DNA of 64,000 nt from NCBI GenBank assembly GCA_946902985.2, contig OX336388.2:227066467-227130466 (forward strand), written 5' to 3'. Shown here piece by piece: positions 42,771-54,410 of the stretch; positions within the stretch are counted from its first letter, which is position 1, and each line of letters starts with the position of its first letter. The notes below the pieces were generated by a model. That model searched no databases and was not told the origin of the DNA. It worked only from the letters and a program-made list of their open reading frames with translations. A program made the translations under genes and the position numbers. The stretch is from Meconema thalassinum (taxonomy: Eukaryota; Arthropoda; Insecta; Orthoptera; Tettigoniidae).

Positions 42771-44831
42771 CCGGGATTGTTGTGTTCCCGATGGACCTGG
42801 ATCATTGGGCCTCTGTTCCACAAATTGTAAGGTATCTTGGTGTCTTGCTTCCAAGTTTTTCCTCGTGTCCTTGTTAAACTCTTCATTGGACTGACGAGTA
42901 TCTACATTCCCTCTGTTATTATAGTTATTACCATAGGATCTTCTTTCCTGGTACCTTCCTTGAGTATCTCGTGGTCTTCTCCATCGAGTGTTGTATCGAT
43001 TACCACCATCCGGTCTTGCATATGGTTTGTAACTGTATCTGTTACGGTATTGGTTCCATCCTCTCGTATTGGAATCTTCCCTCGACGATTTCTCTTCTCG
43101 CTCCTCTCGAATCTCTCGAGGTGTCTGAGAATAACTGTCAGCCATAACAGCATACACAGCGTTATTACTCTTTACTCCCTTCTGATGGAAGAATTGAGCG
43201 TTTGTATGATCCAGCTTTTGCAATACTTCATCAAACTGTTCCATATTGTAGATGTCAGCAGCGATCAAAGTCCTCTGGACGTCTGCTGGAAATTGTCGTA
43301 TCAAAGCAGTAATCAACTCGTTATCTGGCATTGGCGGATCTAAATGTTGGAGTTTAGACAGCTGTCCAGAAAAGTATGTAGAGTATCGAGTAGGTTGTGA
43401 CGTCGAGAATCTCTTCGAATACAACTCTGCTCTAACTTGCTGTTGGGTTTCAGGGGACCAAAACTTCTTCAATAACCCACGAGAAAACTCCTCAAAAGTA
43501 TTTAGAGTGGATCTAAATGCTCTAAACCACAAAAGTGCGGGACCTTCCAAGAACTTCCCTATTACCCTGATCTGTCTTTCTTTAGGGATCTTAGAATCTT
43601 TCAGGTAATCACCTGCTTCTCTCAGAAATTCCACGGGTGTTACAGAATCTCGCCCTGAAAATTTAGAAGGCTTGTCTTCTATATTCTTAAATACAGTTAC
43701 GGGGTGGGATTGAAATACTGTCCTAACCTCATCCTGTCTTTCAGTCTCTCTAGCTCCTCCTAGATTTATCTGTATTTGTTCCTTTCCTTTTACATTCGGC
43801 ATTTTCAAAAGATGATCAGACTGTTTCTCATCCTTTATTTGAGTTTTCATAGCCTCAAGTTCTTTCTGGTTTTCTTCTGCCATCTTCTTGATTGCTTCAG
43901 TCTCCTTACAATTGTATTTAACATCAATGGATATCTGGTTCATAACAGCCTCATGACTTTTCAATGACCCTGTCATATCTGATATGTCCTTCTGAGTTGC
44001 TTGAATATCCTTGGCAATTACTTCAATGTGGGATGACAAAGATTCCCTAATCTCCTTGATTCCCTCTTGATTCTCCAGCTTGAGTGTGTCTTTAATTTCA
44101 TTGACAACTGTAGTTTTAATCTCAGTTTGCAATTCATGAATCACTCCTTCTCTTATTTCTCCCATGACAAGTTCCTTGAATTGTTCCGTTAAACGCTGAA
44201 CAACTAGAATTCCCATCTCGTTACTCTCCTTCTTCACTCTGACTTCCAGGTTGACCATGTCTTCACCAACTTTCCTAAGACCATGTTCTATCCTATCAGC
44301 TAAGCTTTGGGATCGAAGATCGGCATCGCGAAATTTATCGTCCATTAAACTAGCGTTAGTAGCTAATGAAGTTTCGAGCTCATGTGTTTTGTCGCATAAT
44401 TTATTCATTTTACTTTCAAGTGTCATTTTCAAAATTTCAGAATTCTCTTTAAATTTACTTTCCATTGAATTAAATTTACTGTTTAAATTTTCCTTTAAGT
44501 TACCTTTTAACCTGCTTTCTAACAAATCGGAATTTTCTTTGAGTTTATCACAACTTTCTTTAAGTTTATTTTCCAAACTTTCTTTAAGTTTATTTTCTAA
44601 AGAATCAGAATTTAATTCAAGTTTATCGTCCAAATTTTCTCTAAGTTTATTCTCTAAAGAATCAGAATTTTCTTTAAGTTTATCATCTAAACTTTCTTTC
44701 AAACTATCAGAATTTTCTTTAAGTTTCTTTTCTAAAGCCTCAGTATTTTCTTTCATAATGGCTGCTACACGCAGTCCAGCCTGTTTTGAACTCTCCTCCA
44801 AACTCCTCATCATTCTCATCATTTCTTCCAT
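42723..44831 (-). CDS. gag: Intact Gag with repeat-built coiled coil, gag-only element
   Basis: 702 codons from ATG 44831 with no internal stop. About residues 15-120 consist of tandem degenerate repeats around KLKENSDSLENKLKE, mirrored at DNA level between about 44500 and 44760, and coiled coil continues to about residue 350. The capsid-like Gag domain covers about 385-560 (KFSGRDSVTP, FLREAGDYL, ALLWFRAFRSTL, LKKFWSPETQQQ). The C-terminus is Arg/Tyr/Asn-rich without a CCHC knuckle. The last codons (about KIKDFEYCGSKQ) come from the deletion junction with pol and replace the native end. The organisation matches Gag of the left element but sequence identity is modest. Particle assembly and RNA packaging are the expected roles. 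Polymerase must come from another copy. Confidence 0.88.
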   Translation of the reverse strand: MEEMMRMMRSLEESSKQAGLRVAAIMKENTEALEKKLKENSDSLKESLDDKLKENSDSLENKLRENLDDKLELNSDSLENKLKESLENKLKESCDKLKENSDLLESRLKGNLKENLNSKFNSMESKFKENSEILKMTLESKMNKLCDKTHELETSLATNASLMDDKFRDADLRSQSLADRIEHGLRKVGEDMVNLEVRVKKESNEMGILVVQRLTEQFKELVMGEIREGVIHELQTEIKTTVVNEIKDTLKLENQEGIKEIRESLSSHIEVIAKDIQATQKDISDMTGSLKSHEAVMNQISIDVKYNCKETEAIKKMAEENQKELEAMKTQIKDEKQSDHLLKMPNVKGKEQIQINLGGARETERQDEVRTVFQSHPVTVFKNIEDKPSKFSGRDSVTPVEFLREAGDYLKDSKIPKERQIRVIGKFLEGPALLWFRAFRSTLNTFEEFSRGLLKKFWSPETQQQVRAELYSKRFSTSQPTRYSTYFSGQLSKLQHLDPPMPDNELITALIRQFPADVQRTLIAADIYNMEQFDEVLQKLDHTNAQFFHQKGVKSNNAVYAVMADSYSQTPREIREEREEKSSREDSNTRGWNQYRNRYSYKPYARPDGGNRYNTRWRRPRDTQGRYQERRSYGNNYNNRGNVDTRQSNEEFNKDTRKNLEARHQDTLQFVEQRPNDPGPSGTQQSRGNGKIKDFEYCGSKQ

Positions 44832-45336
44832 AATTTCAATTATTCAAAACTTAGGGGTATACAACAGTGGCAAACACAAGCTTATAACTAGAACAAGAAA
44901 TATGAATAGCTAATTGGAACACTATAATAAAATGAGATTTGTCCTAATATCGACGTGATGGAAAAACAAAATTCTTTACTTTACGAATTACATTTACCAT
45001 AATATCACAAGAAAAATATGCTAGTTCTCAAATATCCTCCACCTGGATTCTAATAATGTGTATCTCCAGTCATCGAACGTTTACTACTGAATTTACTTGA
45101 CGCCCTAATGGTTAAGCCATTATCAAAAATAATCAAACCCATTCTAATTATTAACCAGTTAAATTTTTAATTTTCCCACTAATTGGGTTTCCTACTAATT
45201 TATTCATCCAAACCAGACATCTCTCAACTCCCAAAATATTTCTATAAAAATTATCACAATTTCAAATCGGCATGCGATTGACCATGTCTAAATCGGGACC
45301 CACGTTCGAAGCCATTTCTCTCTCTATCTTATTTTA
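44832..45336 (-). other. Untranslated leader of the gag-only element
   Basis: About 500 bp without a convincing frame. Directly after the 5' LTR the minus strand reads TAAAATAAGATAGAGAG, not a TGG-starting primer site. The first TGG (TGGCTTCGAACG) lies about 22 bases in. A primer site is therefore not evident. Confidence 0.45.
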
Positions 45337-48300
45337 TGTGCCCGTTTAGACCGGAGTCCGCACGACCACATATGCATTTTACCAATAATCAGTCAGCACG
45401 AGAATCAAAATATCCCGGAGCGCCAGATGGGTTAAAGCAAATCGCAAAAACGACATCAAATTTATAAAAATGCTTTGCTGATTTTTGGCTCAATGCAACA
45501 ATAAGGATAGAAGGAGATTTAATTGGGTGAAACACATCTGGTAAAATTATCTCAGTTTATTTAAAGTTAAAATCTGACTGCAAGAATAATGCTCAAAGCA
45601 GCATCATCCACGTGTGGCGATCCACACTCTTATTTACACACAATATACAGAAATCTTCCAAACACATTTGACAATCTTTTGAAAACACAAGTCCGATTGT
45701 TAGTCCTGTGGACTGTGTTCCAAAATTATTAACATTTTAACTCCAGTGCAAAATGAATTGTCCATACTGGAAATAACGTAGATCACTGTTTGACTATTTA
45801 CATGATATTAACACTCGTAGAATAAATGTTTATAGAATTTCTTAGACTTTCATTTGTTTTCCAGTTTTCCAAAATATATCGTTGAAACTATTATTATCAT
45901 CGTAGCAACACAAATTATTAACACATATTAACAACATCTGAAAAGTATTTGACCATTGAGCATAGCATCGAAGAACTGTGCGAAGCACAACAACAATTAA
46001 TTGTTCTTCTGACATTAAACATTCGAGAAGTGACTCGATTATGAACTTCAAGTTCCAAACAAAATATATGATTTCTGAATCATCAACTTGATCAATAAAT
46101 GGTTGAACCATTCAACTATTAGATTTTCCACTTGGAATTATTATGAAAAAAATATTTATATTTATGGCCATTTCTAGCAACTTTCACAACTTGCAATTCT
46201 TCGACAGAATGCGGAAATTAGAATTGTAGTCTTATAATGAATTCATTTGGTTCATGGCACTAGGATTGAAAATATCCTTCAAATTATTCGTGGTTAAAGA
46301 ATTATTTTAAATTGGCAGTGGCCCATTCTCCTATTTGTGTAAGAACACAATATTATAACAACAACAACAACGGCAAAGGTCTTCCTCTGAAGAAGAATAA
46401 ACTACTATCATGACAAATCCGGGTTCTAGCAAAATCAAATTCTAAATGGAATTCGTAAACAAGGTTGAAATAAGAACTGATGGTTTCAAAGAAATAACCT
46501 TTGGGTTATTCATACGACGAAATGTGTGGCTCCAATACTCCAACTATAAACCTGAGCCATCGAACCTGCTATTTGATTGATGCTCGAAAAAACCTTCATT
46601 CCTGCGACTTAAACACGCGCACCTGGGAATGGCATTACAACTACTCCACATACATAAATTATCTTCCCAAAATTTATACAATAAATCAAGCCTCTGCTTG
46701 TTATCAACACTGGAAGATTAATAAACTTACAAGTTTATTTTATTTTACCATTCAGTTCAACCCGTGAATTTACCATACTTATGAAAAGCTTCATTTCACT
46801 TTCGAAGTGTATTTACGTCATGATTTTATATAAATACAAAAATCCTATTTGATACAAATATCAATTGCTTCCCGTTTCATGCCTCTCCGTGTTATATGAA
46901 ACATATACTTTGCTCATAGCAAATATCAACTGTTCAACCAGAACTGAAATGTTGGTTGAATGCGGGCTTGCGCTAACCACTCTCCTTCGGAAAATCTCCT
47001 GTTCCATACTAGAAATGTTTCAACTACTTCATAGGCTCTTTCTCAATACATATGATTATTATAAAATATAATATCCAAGAATTATTTAGAAAAATAATGA
47101 AAATTATTATTATTATTATTAGTGGATTATTATTATTATTATTATTTCAAATATGTTGAATTATCATCTCATTATGTGAGAATCCACATGTTCGAACCTT
47201 CGAATATGGAAAAAAAATATCCATTCCTCAACAAAAATAAATTTAACTTTTACAGTTACATCGGCTGATTACCGTGATTTCCCAAAAATATGAAAAAATT
47301 CAAATAAATGCTCAAAATGCTCGGTCATCGATCCTAAACTGTTCTGAGTGCTGAAAATGCTCAGAATAAATCTAACAAGTCTTGCGTAAATCATTACAAG
47401 CTTTAAATATGATGAAAAAAAATGTGTTGGTCATCTGCAGAAAAATAGTTTGTTCCAATTAGCTAGGCATAAAATAATTCAAATGTGGCTTACATTTCTT
47501 GATGTTCTTGAAGTGTAGTAAACCTGGTCTATACCAGATTTATCCGTAGACATGCCCTAGCGGACAAGCACGTATAATCCTTGTATCGGCCGCCATTGTA
47601 GACCCACAAATCGTCTAGTCAGACATAGTGGTAGTACCTTTCGACGTTTTAAAAGACTGTGGTTCCATTTTAATATGTGCTTCTAACAAAGCCATAACAG
47701 TTTGTTTGAAAAGGGTCAGATCTAAGCGATCTCTTCTTAAATGTGTCAGTTGTAACCTAACTCACTGTAATCTCATCAGTACAAGAAAAATGTTGACAGT
47801 CTAAGCAGTTAACGGCTGTTCTGAAGATCGTTCCCTGGGCATGGTTTATTAATATCACCATCTGCCATGCGCTAGACAACTTGCAGTTTCCCTTGCGTAG
47901 ACTAATGAACGCCACCGTTATAGACTATTCTTCAATGTACTGACGGATCGAAGTGGTTAAATAGTTACAAAATATGAAAACTGACTTCAAATGGATCTAA
48001 ACATCCAAGTATTAATTTACTATTGGACTGTGACAAATACTATTTTCTAGACCAAGTCTAGCATATGTCCTTTAGGAAATATAAATATTTCCACCAATGT
48101 CTGTAGAAATACAATCACCTCAGTGATTCTCCTCACCAGAAACTTACTAAGTTCCAACTCGTTTGCGCAGCACTTCTCGTGACTATCACGATTTGAAAAG
48201 TACTTCTTCGTAGACGTGGCAACCATGTGCCTTGGCTCAGCGTAGACGCAACTTGTTCGCCAAGTGCTTGTGATGAATTGAGCTCACTAAGCCTGCTCCA

Positions 48301-48671
48301 GCTTGCTTTTATACAAAAACGGTCAGGGTCACGCGTCATCGCCTGATATCTAGAAATCCTCATATCTCTTGAATCCCTGGTCCGATTTACTTGATACTAA
48401 TTGCATTCTCTTTTATTTGGCCGTGCCAGTAATCTGATCCCAGTCTCAAGTCTCTGCTCCATAGTTAACTATTTAATCAATAAATAGTCTCCACCTCTGC
48501 GGTGACTCGCTACGTCATTTACCATCCAACTATCGGTAATTTCCTTCGAATGGCTTCGAGAAGCAATGTAGCGCGATATTCAAATATCCGAACTTTCAAA
48601 CGCTGCTACAGTCTTTCCCTTGATATCTAGGTGTCTGAAACTTGGAATACCCATTCCTAGAGTTGGGCACA
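45337..48671 (-). repeat. LTR of the gag-only element, right (5') copy
   Basis: Same length and ends as the left copy, with five substitutions noted between them. It is followed by GTAT. The candidate promoter at 48279-48313 would transcribe leftward through gag. Confidence 0.92.
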
Positions 48672-48675
48672 GTAT
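48672..48675. repeat. Target-site duplication GTAT, right
   Basis: Matches 39225-39228. The next bases differ (GCCTT against LTR sequence), so the duplication is 4 bp. Confidence 0.85.
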
Positions 48676-49135
48676 GCCTTATGTGAAATATTCGTTACTT
48701 GAACGAGTATATCTGCACAATACGTACATAAAGTGCAGGAAATCGTGCGCTAGAACAAGACAAACGTTTCGAATGACATTTTCAGGAAGACCCATTCCTA
48801 TAAATCGGACAATAAGACAGCTGGCTAAGAGATTCAAATGCACATGTTCAGTAATCAATAAAAATAGACGTAAATGTCGTAATTTCCTTACTGAAGCTAA
48901 ATTAACCAGAGTAACCGGAAACTTCATAAGAAGATGCCGGTAATGTTTGGCAGCGGATGGGGAACATTTTCAGCATCTACTGTAAGCATGGTGAGTAAAA
49001 ATGCATGATACTGATTTTAAGCACCGTATTCTGCCGTAAATACGCGCGCGGCAGCCGGGAACTGAGCTGTCACTGGCGGAGCGCGTGAGCGAGAATGTCC
49101 TTGCAATGCAGAAATAAAGACCCTGTATATACTTA
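48676..49135 (+). pseudogene. DUF4817-like HTH transposon fragment, right inverted copy
   Basis: Reads KYSLLERVYLHNTYIKC, then RTRQTFRMTFSGRPIPINRT and RQLAKRFKCT, the DUF4817 pattern, for about 90 codons. A GC-rich tail follows (GGCAGCCGGGAACTGAGC). It is inverted relative to 38600-39015. It extends further upstream than the left copy and no catalytic domain follows. It is a broken remnant. Confidence 0.55.
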
Positions 49136-49575
49136 TTTCCACAACTAATCAAGATATGTGAATGTTTGTTGAGATACTGATAGCGGTGATTGGCCTTCAA
49201 GTTTGCTTGCTTACTGCGATATCTGTGATAATTATTAACTGATCAGGTTATTGTAGATAATCGGTCAAACACCTAAGTGAACTATCACATTAGTTCTCAA
49301 AGGTACAAAAGTTTGATGCGATTGTCCCAAAAGAAATGGGTTATTCCCTAATCATCATCATTATCATCATTTATTGCATTAACAGGCCTTTGAGGCCTAC
49401 AGCAGAAGGACAATAGGAAAAGAAAATATTACAGAATCAAAAAAATATTACAAACACAAAAATATCCAATAAAATGAAAGTCAGTCAATCTCAAGAGGAG
49501 GTATTTGCTGCAGATGGCCCTCCATCTTTTCCGGTCTCTAGCATTATCCGTCCAATGTGTGGCTATCTGGTACAG
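49136..49575. other. Intergenic, possible unassigned repeat
   Basis: A stretch from about 49350 (ATCATCATT runs, then AACAGGCCTTTGAGGCCTACAGCAG) looks like a dispersed repeat, but no second full copy lies in the window. No gene seen. Confidence 0.35.
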
Positions 49576-49577
49576 GT

Positions 49578-49645
49578 CTTCTTTTTTTCTTTCTTTCTTT
49601 CTTTCTTTCTTTATTTCTTTCTTTCTTTCTTTTTTCTCTTCCATT
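49578..49645. repeat. (CTTT)n microsatellite
   Basis: An uninterrupted run of CTTT units with one TATT variant. Open frames over it are composition artefacts. Confidence 0.9.
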
Positions 49646-50086
49646 TACCTTCCATGTTATTGTAGACAGGCCCATAGATCATTCGAAGTACCTTTCTTAC
49701 AAACACACATATTGAATCTTCTGTCGTTGCTGAAGAAAATTACATGAGTTTAATAAATGTAATATTTTTCGAGATTATGGAATATCCCATCTCTTTTGGG
49801 AAAAACTCGTGTTGACCGACTGAAAAGCATCAAACTTTGTTTTACTAAGGCAACACTGAAAAAGGCTTCAAACACCGTAATGTTCTCCAAGGTTTTCAAT
49901 CGCCTTGAGTTCCGGAGAGCTGATAGGCCACCATTACCATGTTACCATAAAATAACTTCGCTCATCTTTTCTTTTGCCGTGTGATAAGGTGTTGTTGAGT
50001 CCTACATGAATACAAATTTGCCTTCCGGAAACCATTCACTGACTTGTGGTAACAGGTGTTCATCGAGATACCTAATCTACCGATGA

Positions 50087-50905
50087 GAAGAAAACGATGA
50101 TTAGGTAGAAAAGAAGTAGGAGGAAGTGCAAGAACAATATGAGGAAGAGGAAAATTAAAAGAGAAGGAGAAGCAGAAAAAGGAGGAGTGGAAGAAAGAGA
50201 AGAGGAAGAAGAAAAAATAGTGGAGGAAGAAAAGCAGTAGAAGAGGATGAAGAGGAAGATAAAAAAGATGAAGGGAGGAATAAAAAGGAGGAGGAGAAAA
50301 GGTGGAATAATAGTAAGAAAAGGCGTAATAACAAGTGGGACAAGTAAGAGAAGAAGATGGACGGTAGAAAAGAGAACAGAAGAGAATGAGGAGGAACAAA
50401 ACGAGGACAGGTGTAAGACAACGAGGGAGAAGTAAGGGAAGAAAAAGACGAAGGGGAAGAAGAGAAGGGGAGAGAATAATGAGGCAGACAAAAGAGAACA
50501 GAAGAAAGACGTAGAAGGATAAGTAAGGGAAGAAGAAGAGAAGAGAATGGTGAGGAAGAAAATTGAGAGCAGGAAGATGACGAGGGATAAGAGAGAAGAA
50601 GACGGAGGGGAAGAAGAAGAGAAGATTAACGAATGAGGAGGAAGAAAAAGGAGAACAGGTGTAAGAAGAGGGACAACTAAGGAAAGAAAAAGACGACGGA
50701 GGGGTAGAAGAAGAAGAAGAGAAGATGAAATAGGAGAACAAGAGGAAGAAGAAGATGGCCAAGTAATAGAAGGATAAGATGGAGGGAAAGAATAAGAGAA
50801 GCGAATGAGGAGGAAGAAAAAGGTTAATGGGAGGAAGGAGAAGAGAAGTTGGTAGTAGAAGAATAAGAGAAGGACGAAGAAGAAGGCAGAAAAAAAAGAT
50901 TCAAT
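50087..50905. repeat. ~820-bp polypurine tract (GA-rich)
   Basis: The plus strand is almost entirely A and G, built from GAAGAAGAGAAG- and GAGGAAGAAAAAGG-like words that recur irregularly. The long Ser/Leu/Phe-rich frame on the minus strand and the Glu/Lys/Arg frame on the plus strand follow from this bias and are not genes. Such tracts can form triplex DNA. Confidence 0.9.
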
Positions 50906-50939
50906 ATTCATTGACTCATGTCTTTATTATTTCTAAGTG

Positions 50940-51050
50940 AAGTGCTATACGCGCTCTCTAATCTAGACCAATATGGCGGGAATGCGTAATATTACCATTC
51001 ATAACAAGAAGTTCCGTGAAGAACTATACAGCCTACTTTTCATGCCAATG
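50940..51050 (-). repeat. Family B end fragment
   Basis: The inverted end block (CAAGAAGTTCCGTGAAGAACTATACAGCC) matches the end of copy 1 near 4140-4172. An ATGGCGGGAATGCG module lies just before it. The rest of the array is missing. Confidence 0.6.
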
Positions 51051-51099
51051 ACTATTCTACAGAATATGAACCTATCTAGAATAATGACGAAATTAAGTT

Positions 51100-52328
51100 G
51101 CTAATATCGAAATTTCCAATTAGTTCGAAATACTGTATACCTGGCATAATGTATCCTAATAGAGCACTACAGTTGGCAGCCCTGATGACTGAATATATTC
51201 TTAGTTCCGTCTCTTAAGGTACAAAATACAAAATTTGGTTGAAGTCCAATGAATAGCATGGACGTTACATGCAGTTAAACATTGGATCTAACAGCGCGCG
51301 TAAAATCATGTTGGCAACAATGTCATGCATGTATTGGTCAGAAATAATCTGAAATAATATGATCTATTGTTGTGCCAATTTTGAATGAAATCCATTAGTT
51401 AGTATAGAAGTTACATGCATTTTAAAATTGGACCTATCAGCAGGCTTAGAATCATGTTGGCAGCACTGACGTATATTAGTTACTCCAAATTCATCTAGAA
51501 TGCCAGGTACTATACGTGTGCAAAGTTTAGAGCTATTGGCTTGCATACTTTCTGATATATTGATATTAGGGTAACAAAAATAGGGACAGCACATATTAAC
51601 AGTTGGCAGCCCTGGTTGCTCCTTAGAATACGCATAGTCATATCTGTTATGGTACACATAGCACATACGAAATTTGGTTGAAATCCAAATGATAGTATGG
51701 AAGTTACATGTATTTAAAGTTGGACCTGTCAGCAGGCTTAGAATCATGTTGGTAGCACTGACGTATATAAGTTACTCCAAATTAATATAGAATGTCAGGG
51801 ACTATACGTGTGCATAGTTTAAAGCTGTCGGCTTGCATACTTTCTGATATATTGGTATTTGGATAAAATAAATTAGGAGCATTTATTAACAGTTGGCAGC
51901 CCTGGTAGGTCTGAAGAATACGCTCAGTCATATCTGGTTATGTACACATACAACATACGAAATTTGGTTGAATTCCAATTGATAGTATAGAAGTTATATG
52001 CATTTAAAAATTGGACCTATCAGGAGGCTTATAATCAATTTGGCAACACTGCCATGTTTAGCCTCCTGGAAATTAAACTGAAATATTATGATCTGTACGT
52101 GTGCCAATTTTGAAATAGCTCCCATTCATACTTTCCAAGATATCCAACATGGAGCTCAAATTTCAATTGCGATTTTTTAGCAGTTGGTAGCACTGACATC
52201 TTTTTCAAATATGGCCCTGAGATATTCAGGTATAGATCTTTACTCCTACCAAATTTTGTTTCGATTGCTGCAGCCGTTTAGGAGTTGATAGGGGGGGGGG
52301 GACACACACACAGCCAGACAGACAGAAG

Positions 52329-52364
<36 letters not shown>

Positions 52365-52440
52365 CACATTTGCCCGATCTCATAAGTCTACTTTTTCCTC
52401 ATTTTTGCAAAATGTGGAAAGTAGGCTAAAAATTAACAAC
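51100..52440 (+). repeat. Family A modular repeat, long copy with (CAGA)n end
   Basis: Modules TTGGCAGCCCTG / TTGGTAGCACTG / TTGGCAACACTG occur near 51171, 51307, 51455, 51601, 51747, 51893, 52038 and 52184. From 51455 on the spacing is a steady 145-146 bp. The copy ends with GCAGCCGTTTAGGAGTTGATAGGGG, a G run, (CAGA)n at 52310-52370 and CTCATAAGTCTAC. Confidence 0.8.
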
Positions 52441-52519
52441 TTGACATTCCGTAGAGATTTCCAAGAGATGAAAAGTAATTTACAAGAAACAACTAACTAT
52501 CTGTGGATATGATTATTAT

Positions 52520-52640
52520 TTATATATTTATTGTATGGATTTTAGTGCCGGGAGTGTCCGAGGACATGTTCGGCTCGCGAAAGGCTGTAGCTGCTTCCAG
52601 CGGACACCCATAGGGTGAGCTACAAGTTCCGTTCAATTTC
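52520..52640. other. Unassigned repeat-like stretch
   Basis: Contains GTGCCGGGAGTGTCCGAGGACATG, which reads like the end of a dispersed element. I could not place it. It runs into the SINE. Confidence 0.3.
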
Positions 52641-52940
52641 AAGTAGTTCCAACTTTTGCTACCAGATATCAATGATACCTAGTGGTGAACGTTGGAACTT
52701 TGATAGAGCGTTACAACGCAATATAACCTAGAAAAATAGCTGCACACAAGTTTAGTCTGTGGAAGGATCTTTTACATGCCATAAATCTATGACATGGAAC
52801 CGCCGGCTTTACTTCCCCTCCGAAAGAAGGCATACTGAAGGATTTTAACGCTCTTAAAATATCCGACGACTTCGGCCGGGTTTGAATCCGCTATCTTGGG
52901 CACAGCAGATCAGCATGCTACCAACTACGCCACCGAAGTG
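52640..52940 (-). mobile_element. tRNA-derived SINE, family 1
   Basis: On the minus strand GGTGGCGTAGTTGGTAGCATG is a perfect A-box match, and GGATTCAAACCCGG serves as B box about 40 bases on. The core and the region near 52640-52700 match the copy at 34755-35062. Confidence 0.85.
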
Positions 52941-53435
52941 TGGATATGATGCAAGGAGTGAATTCTCTTGATTACATTATTGCTCGATAATCAAGCTGGC
53001 CGAGGGATTTAGTCTTGTGGTGGAAGCCCTTACGTCACCATTGTGGTGGAACTATTTAGTGATTCCCTCTCTCAGTCATGTGGCATCGAACTCAAACCCA
53101 CAACATCCAGGGATATGGCCTGCGAGTGAATAACTTAATTGCTATTACATCACCGACAGTGGTCAAGGGTTTAGAGAGTAGACCTGCACATATCATTTGA
53201 ATATTCGATATTTTTTTTAGCGTATGGGTTTTAGTAACGAGATTCAACAAGGAATGTTAAATAATACACCAAAGGTAACATTACTACTCCAATACTGTAC
53301 GGCACTGCGCGCCATCGATCATAAGTTGAAATTACTCGTGCGCCACCTATTGTAAAGTGGATTTACTGAAGAATTACAAATGACAACACTGAAAGAATGG
53401 CTTCAAAATTTTAAAATATAAAAATTTTAATTCAT
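52941..53435. other. Intergenic, nothing identified
   Basis: No frame, RNA or repeat recognised. Confidence 0.4.
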
Positions 53436-53439
53436 ACAT

Positions 53440-54410
53440 TCATTCATATTCTAAAGGCTAATGCCTTGTCGATGCAACCACACGCTTCTGTCGTTGGCGG
53501 TTTGTTTCAGTTCCATGTAATTGTCACATCCCATTCTATTCTTGATGTCTTCCAAATACTTCGTCCTAGGCCGTCCTCTTCCTTTCTTTCCCAGCATTTT
53601 CCCTTCAAGAATGTTAACGATCAAAGTGTTGTGTCTGATGACATGTCCAATAAATTGTATTTTTCTCTTTCCCATTTCCTTCATTAATCACCTCTCTTCT
53701 TTGACTCCCCTTAAGACTTCCAGGTTGGTTTCTCTTTCCATCCAGCTCGTTCTTGTCATTCTCCGTCATATCCACATTTCAGCAGCTTCACGTCGATTCT
53801 TTTCCAATTTACCCAGAGTCCAACTTTCACTTCCATAGAGCAGTGTACTCCATACAAATGATTATGCAAAGGATTTTCGTAAATCTATATTCATATGTTT
53901 GTTGGATAAAATGTTTTTCTTAGTCATAAATGCCTGTTTTGCCAATGCAACCCTTCTCTTCACTTCCATTAAGCACCTATTGTCTTCTGTGATTATACTA
54001 CCGAGATAACAACATTGTTTCACTTGTTCAATTCTCAAATAATCAATTTTTATATTGGTTTTAATTTCTTCCATATTTTTCCGAACTACCATTACCATCG
54101 TTATCCGTTTGTTCACTTTTAATGTCCATAGTTTAAGTGTGTCTGATAGGACTTGCAGCATTGTATTCATTTCTTTTTCAGAGTCTGCAACTATTACGAT
54201 TCCATCAAAAATCTGATGCAATGTATCCTTTCCCCATTTGCTTTTATTCCCTTTGTCTTCTCCTTCATGTTCTGAATAGCTTCTTCAATGAACAAATGTA
54301 ATAAATACGGAGATAGGAGACATCCTTGTCTAACTCCTTTTCTGATCCTGGCCTCTTCGTCTACCTTATTGATGTTTATTTCTTGTGGTTCTTTTTGTGG
54401 GCCGAATTAT
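53440..54410 (-). pseudogene. LINE remnant (RTE-like): RT end plus C-terminal region
   Basis: Reading from 54400 down on the minus strand: RKGVRQGCLLSPYL (an RT motif), then after a frameshift a VIVADSEKEM block where the ADD-type active site is degraded. QCCYLGSIITEDNR and LRKSFA follow, and at 53684-53451 FIGHVIRHNTL and GRGRPRTKYL. Stops and shifts separate the pieces, so the element is dead. Family resemblance to the other LINE remnants is clear but sequence divergence is larger. Confidence 0.7.

Noticed and set aside
49962..50911. Long Ser/Phe/Leu-rich frames (266 and 279 codons) on the minus strand
   Set aside because: They are a by-product of the polypurine tract: pyrimidine-only codons leave almost no stops.
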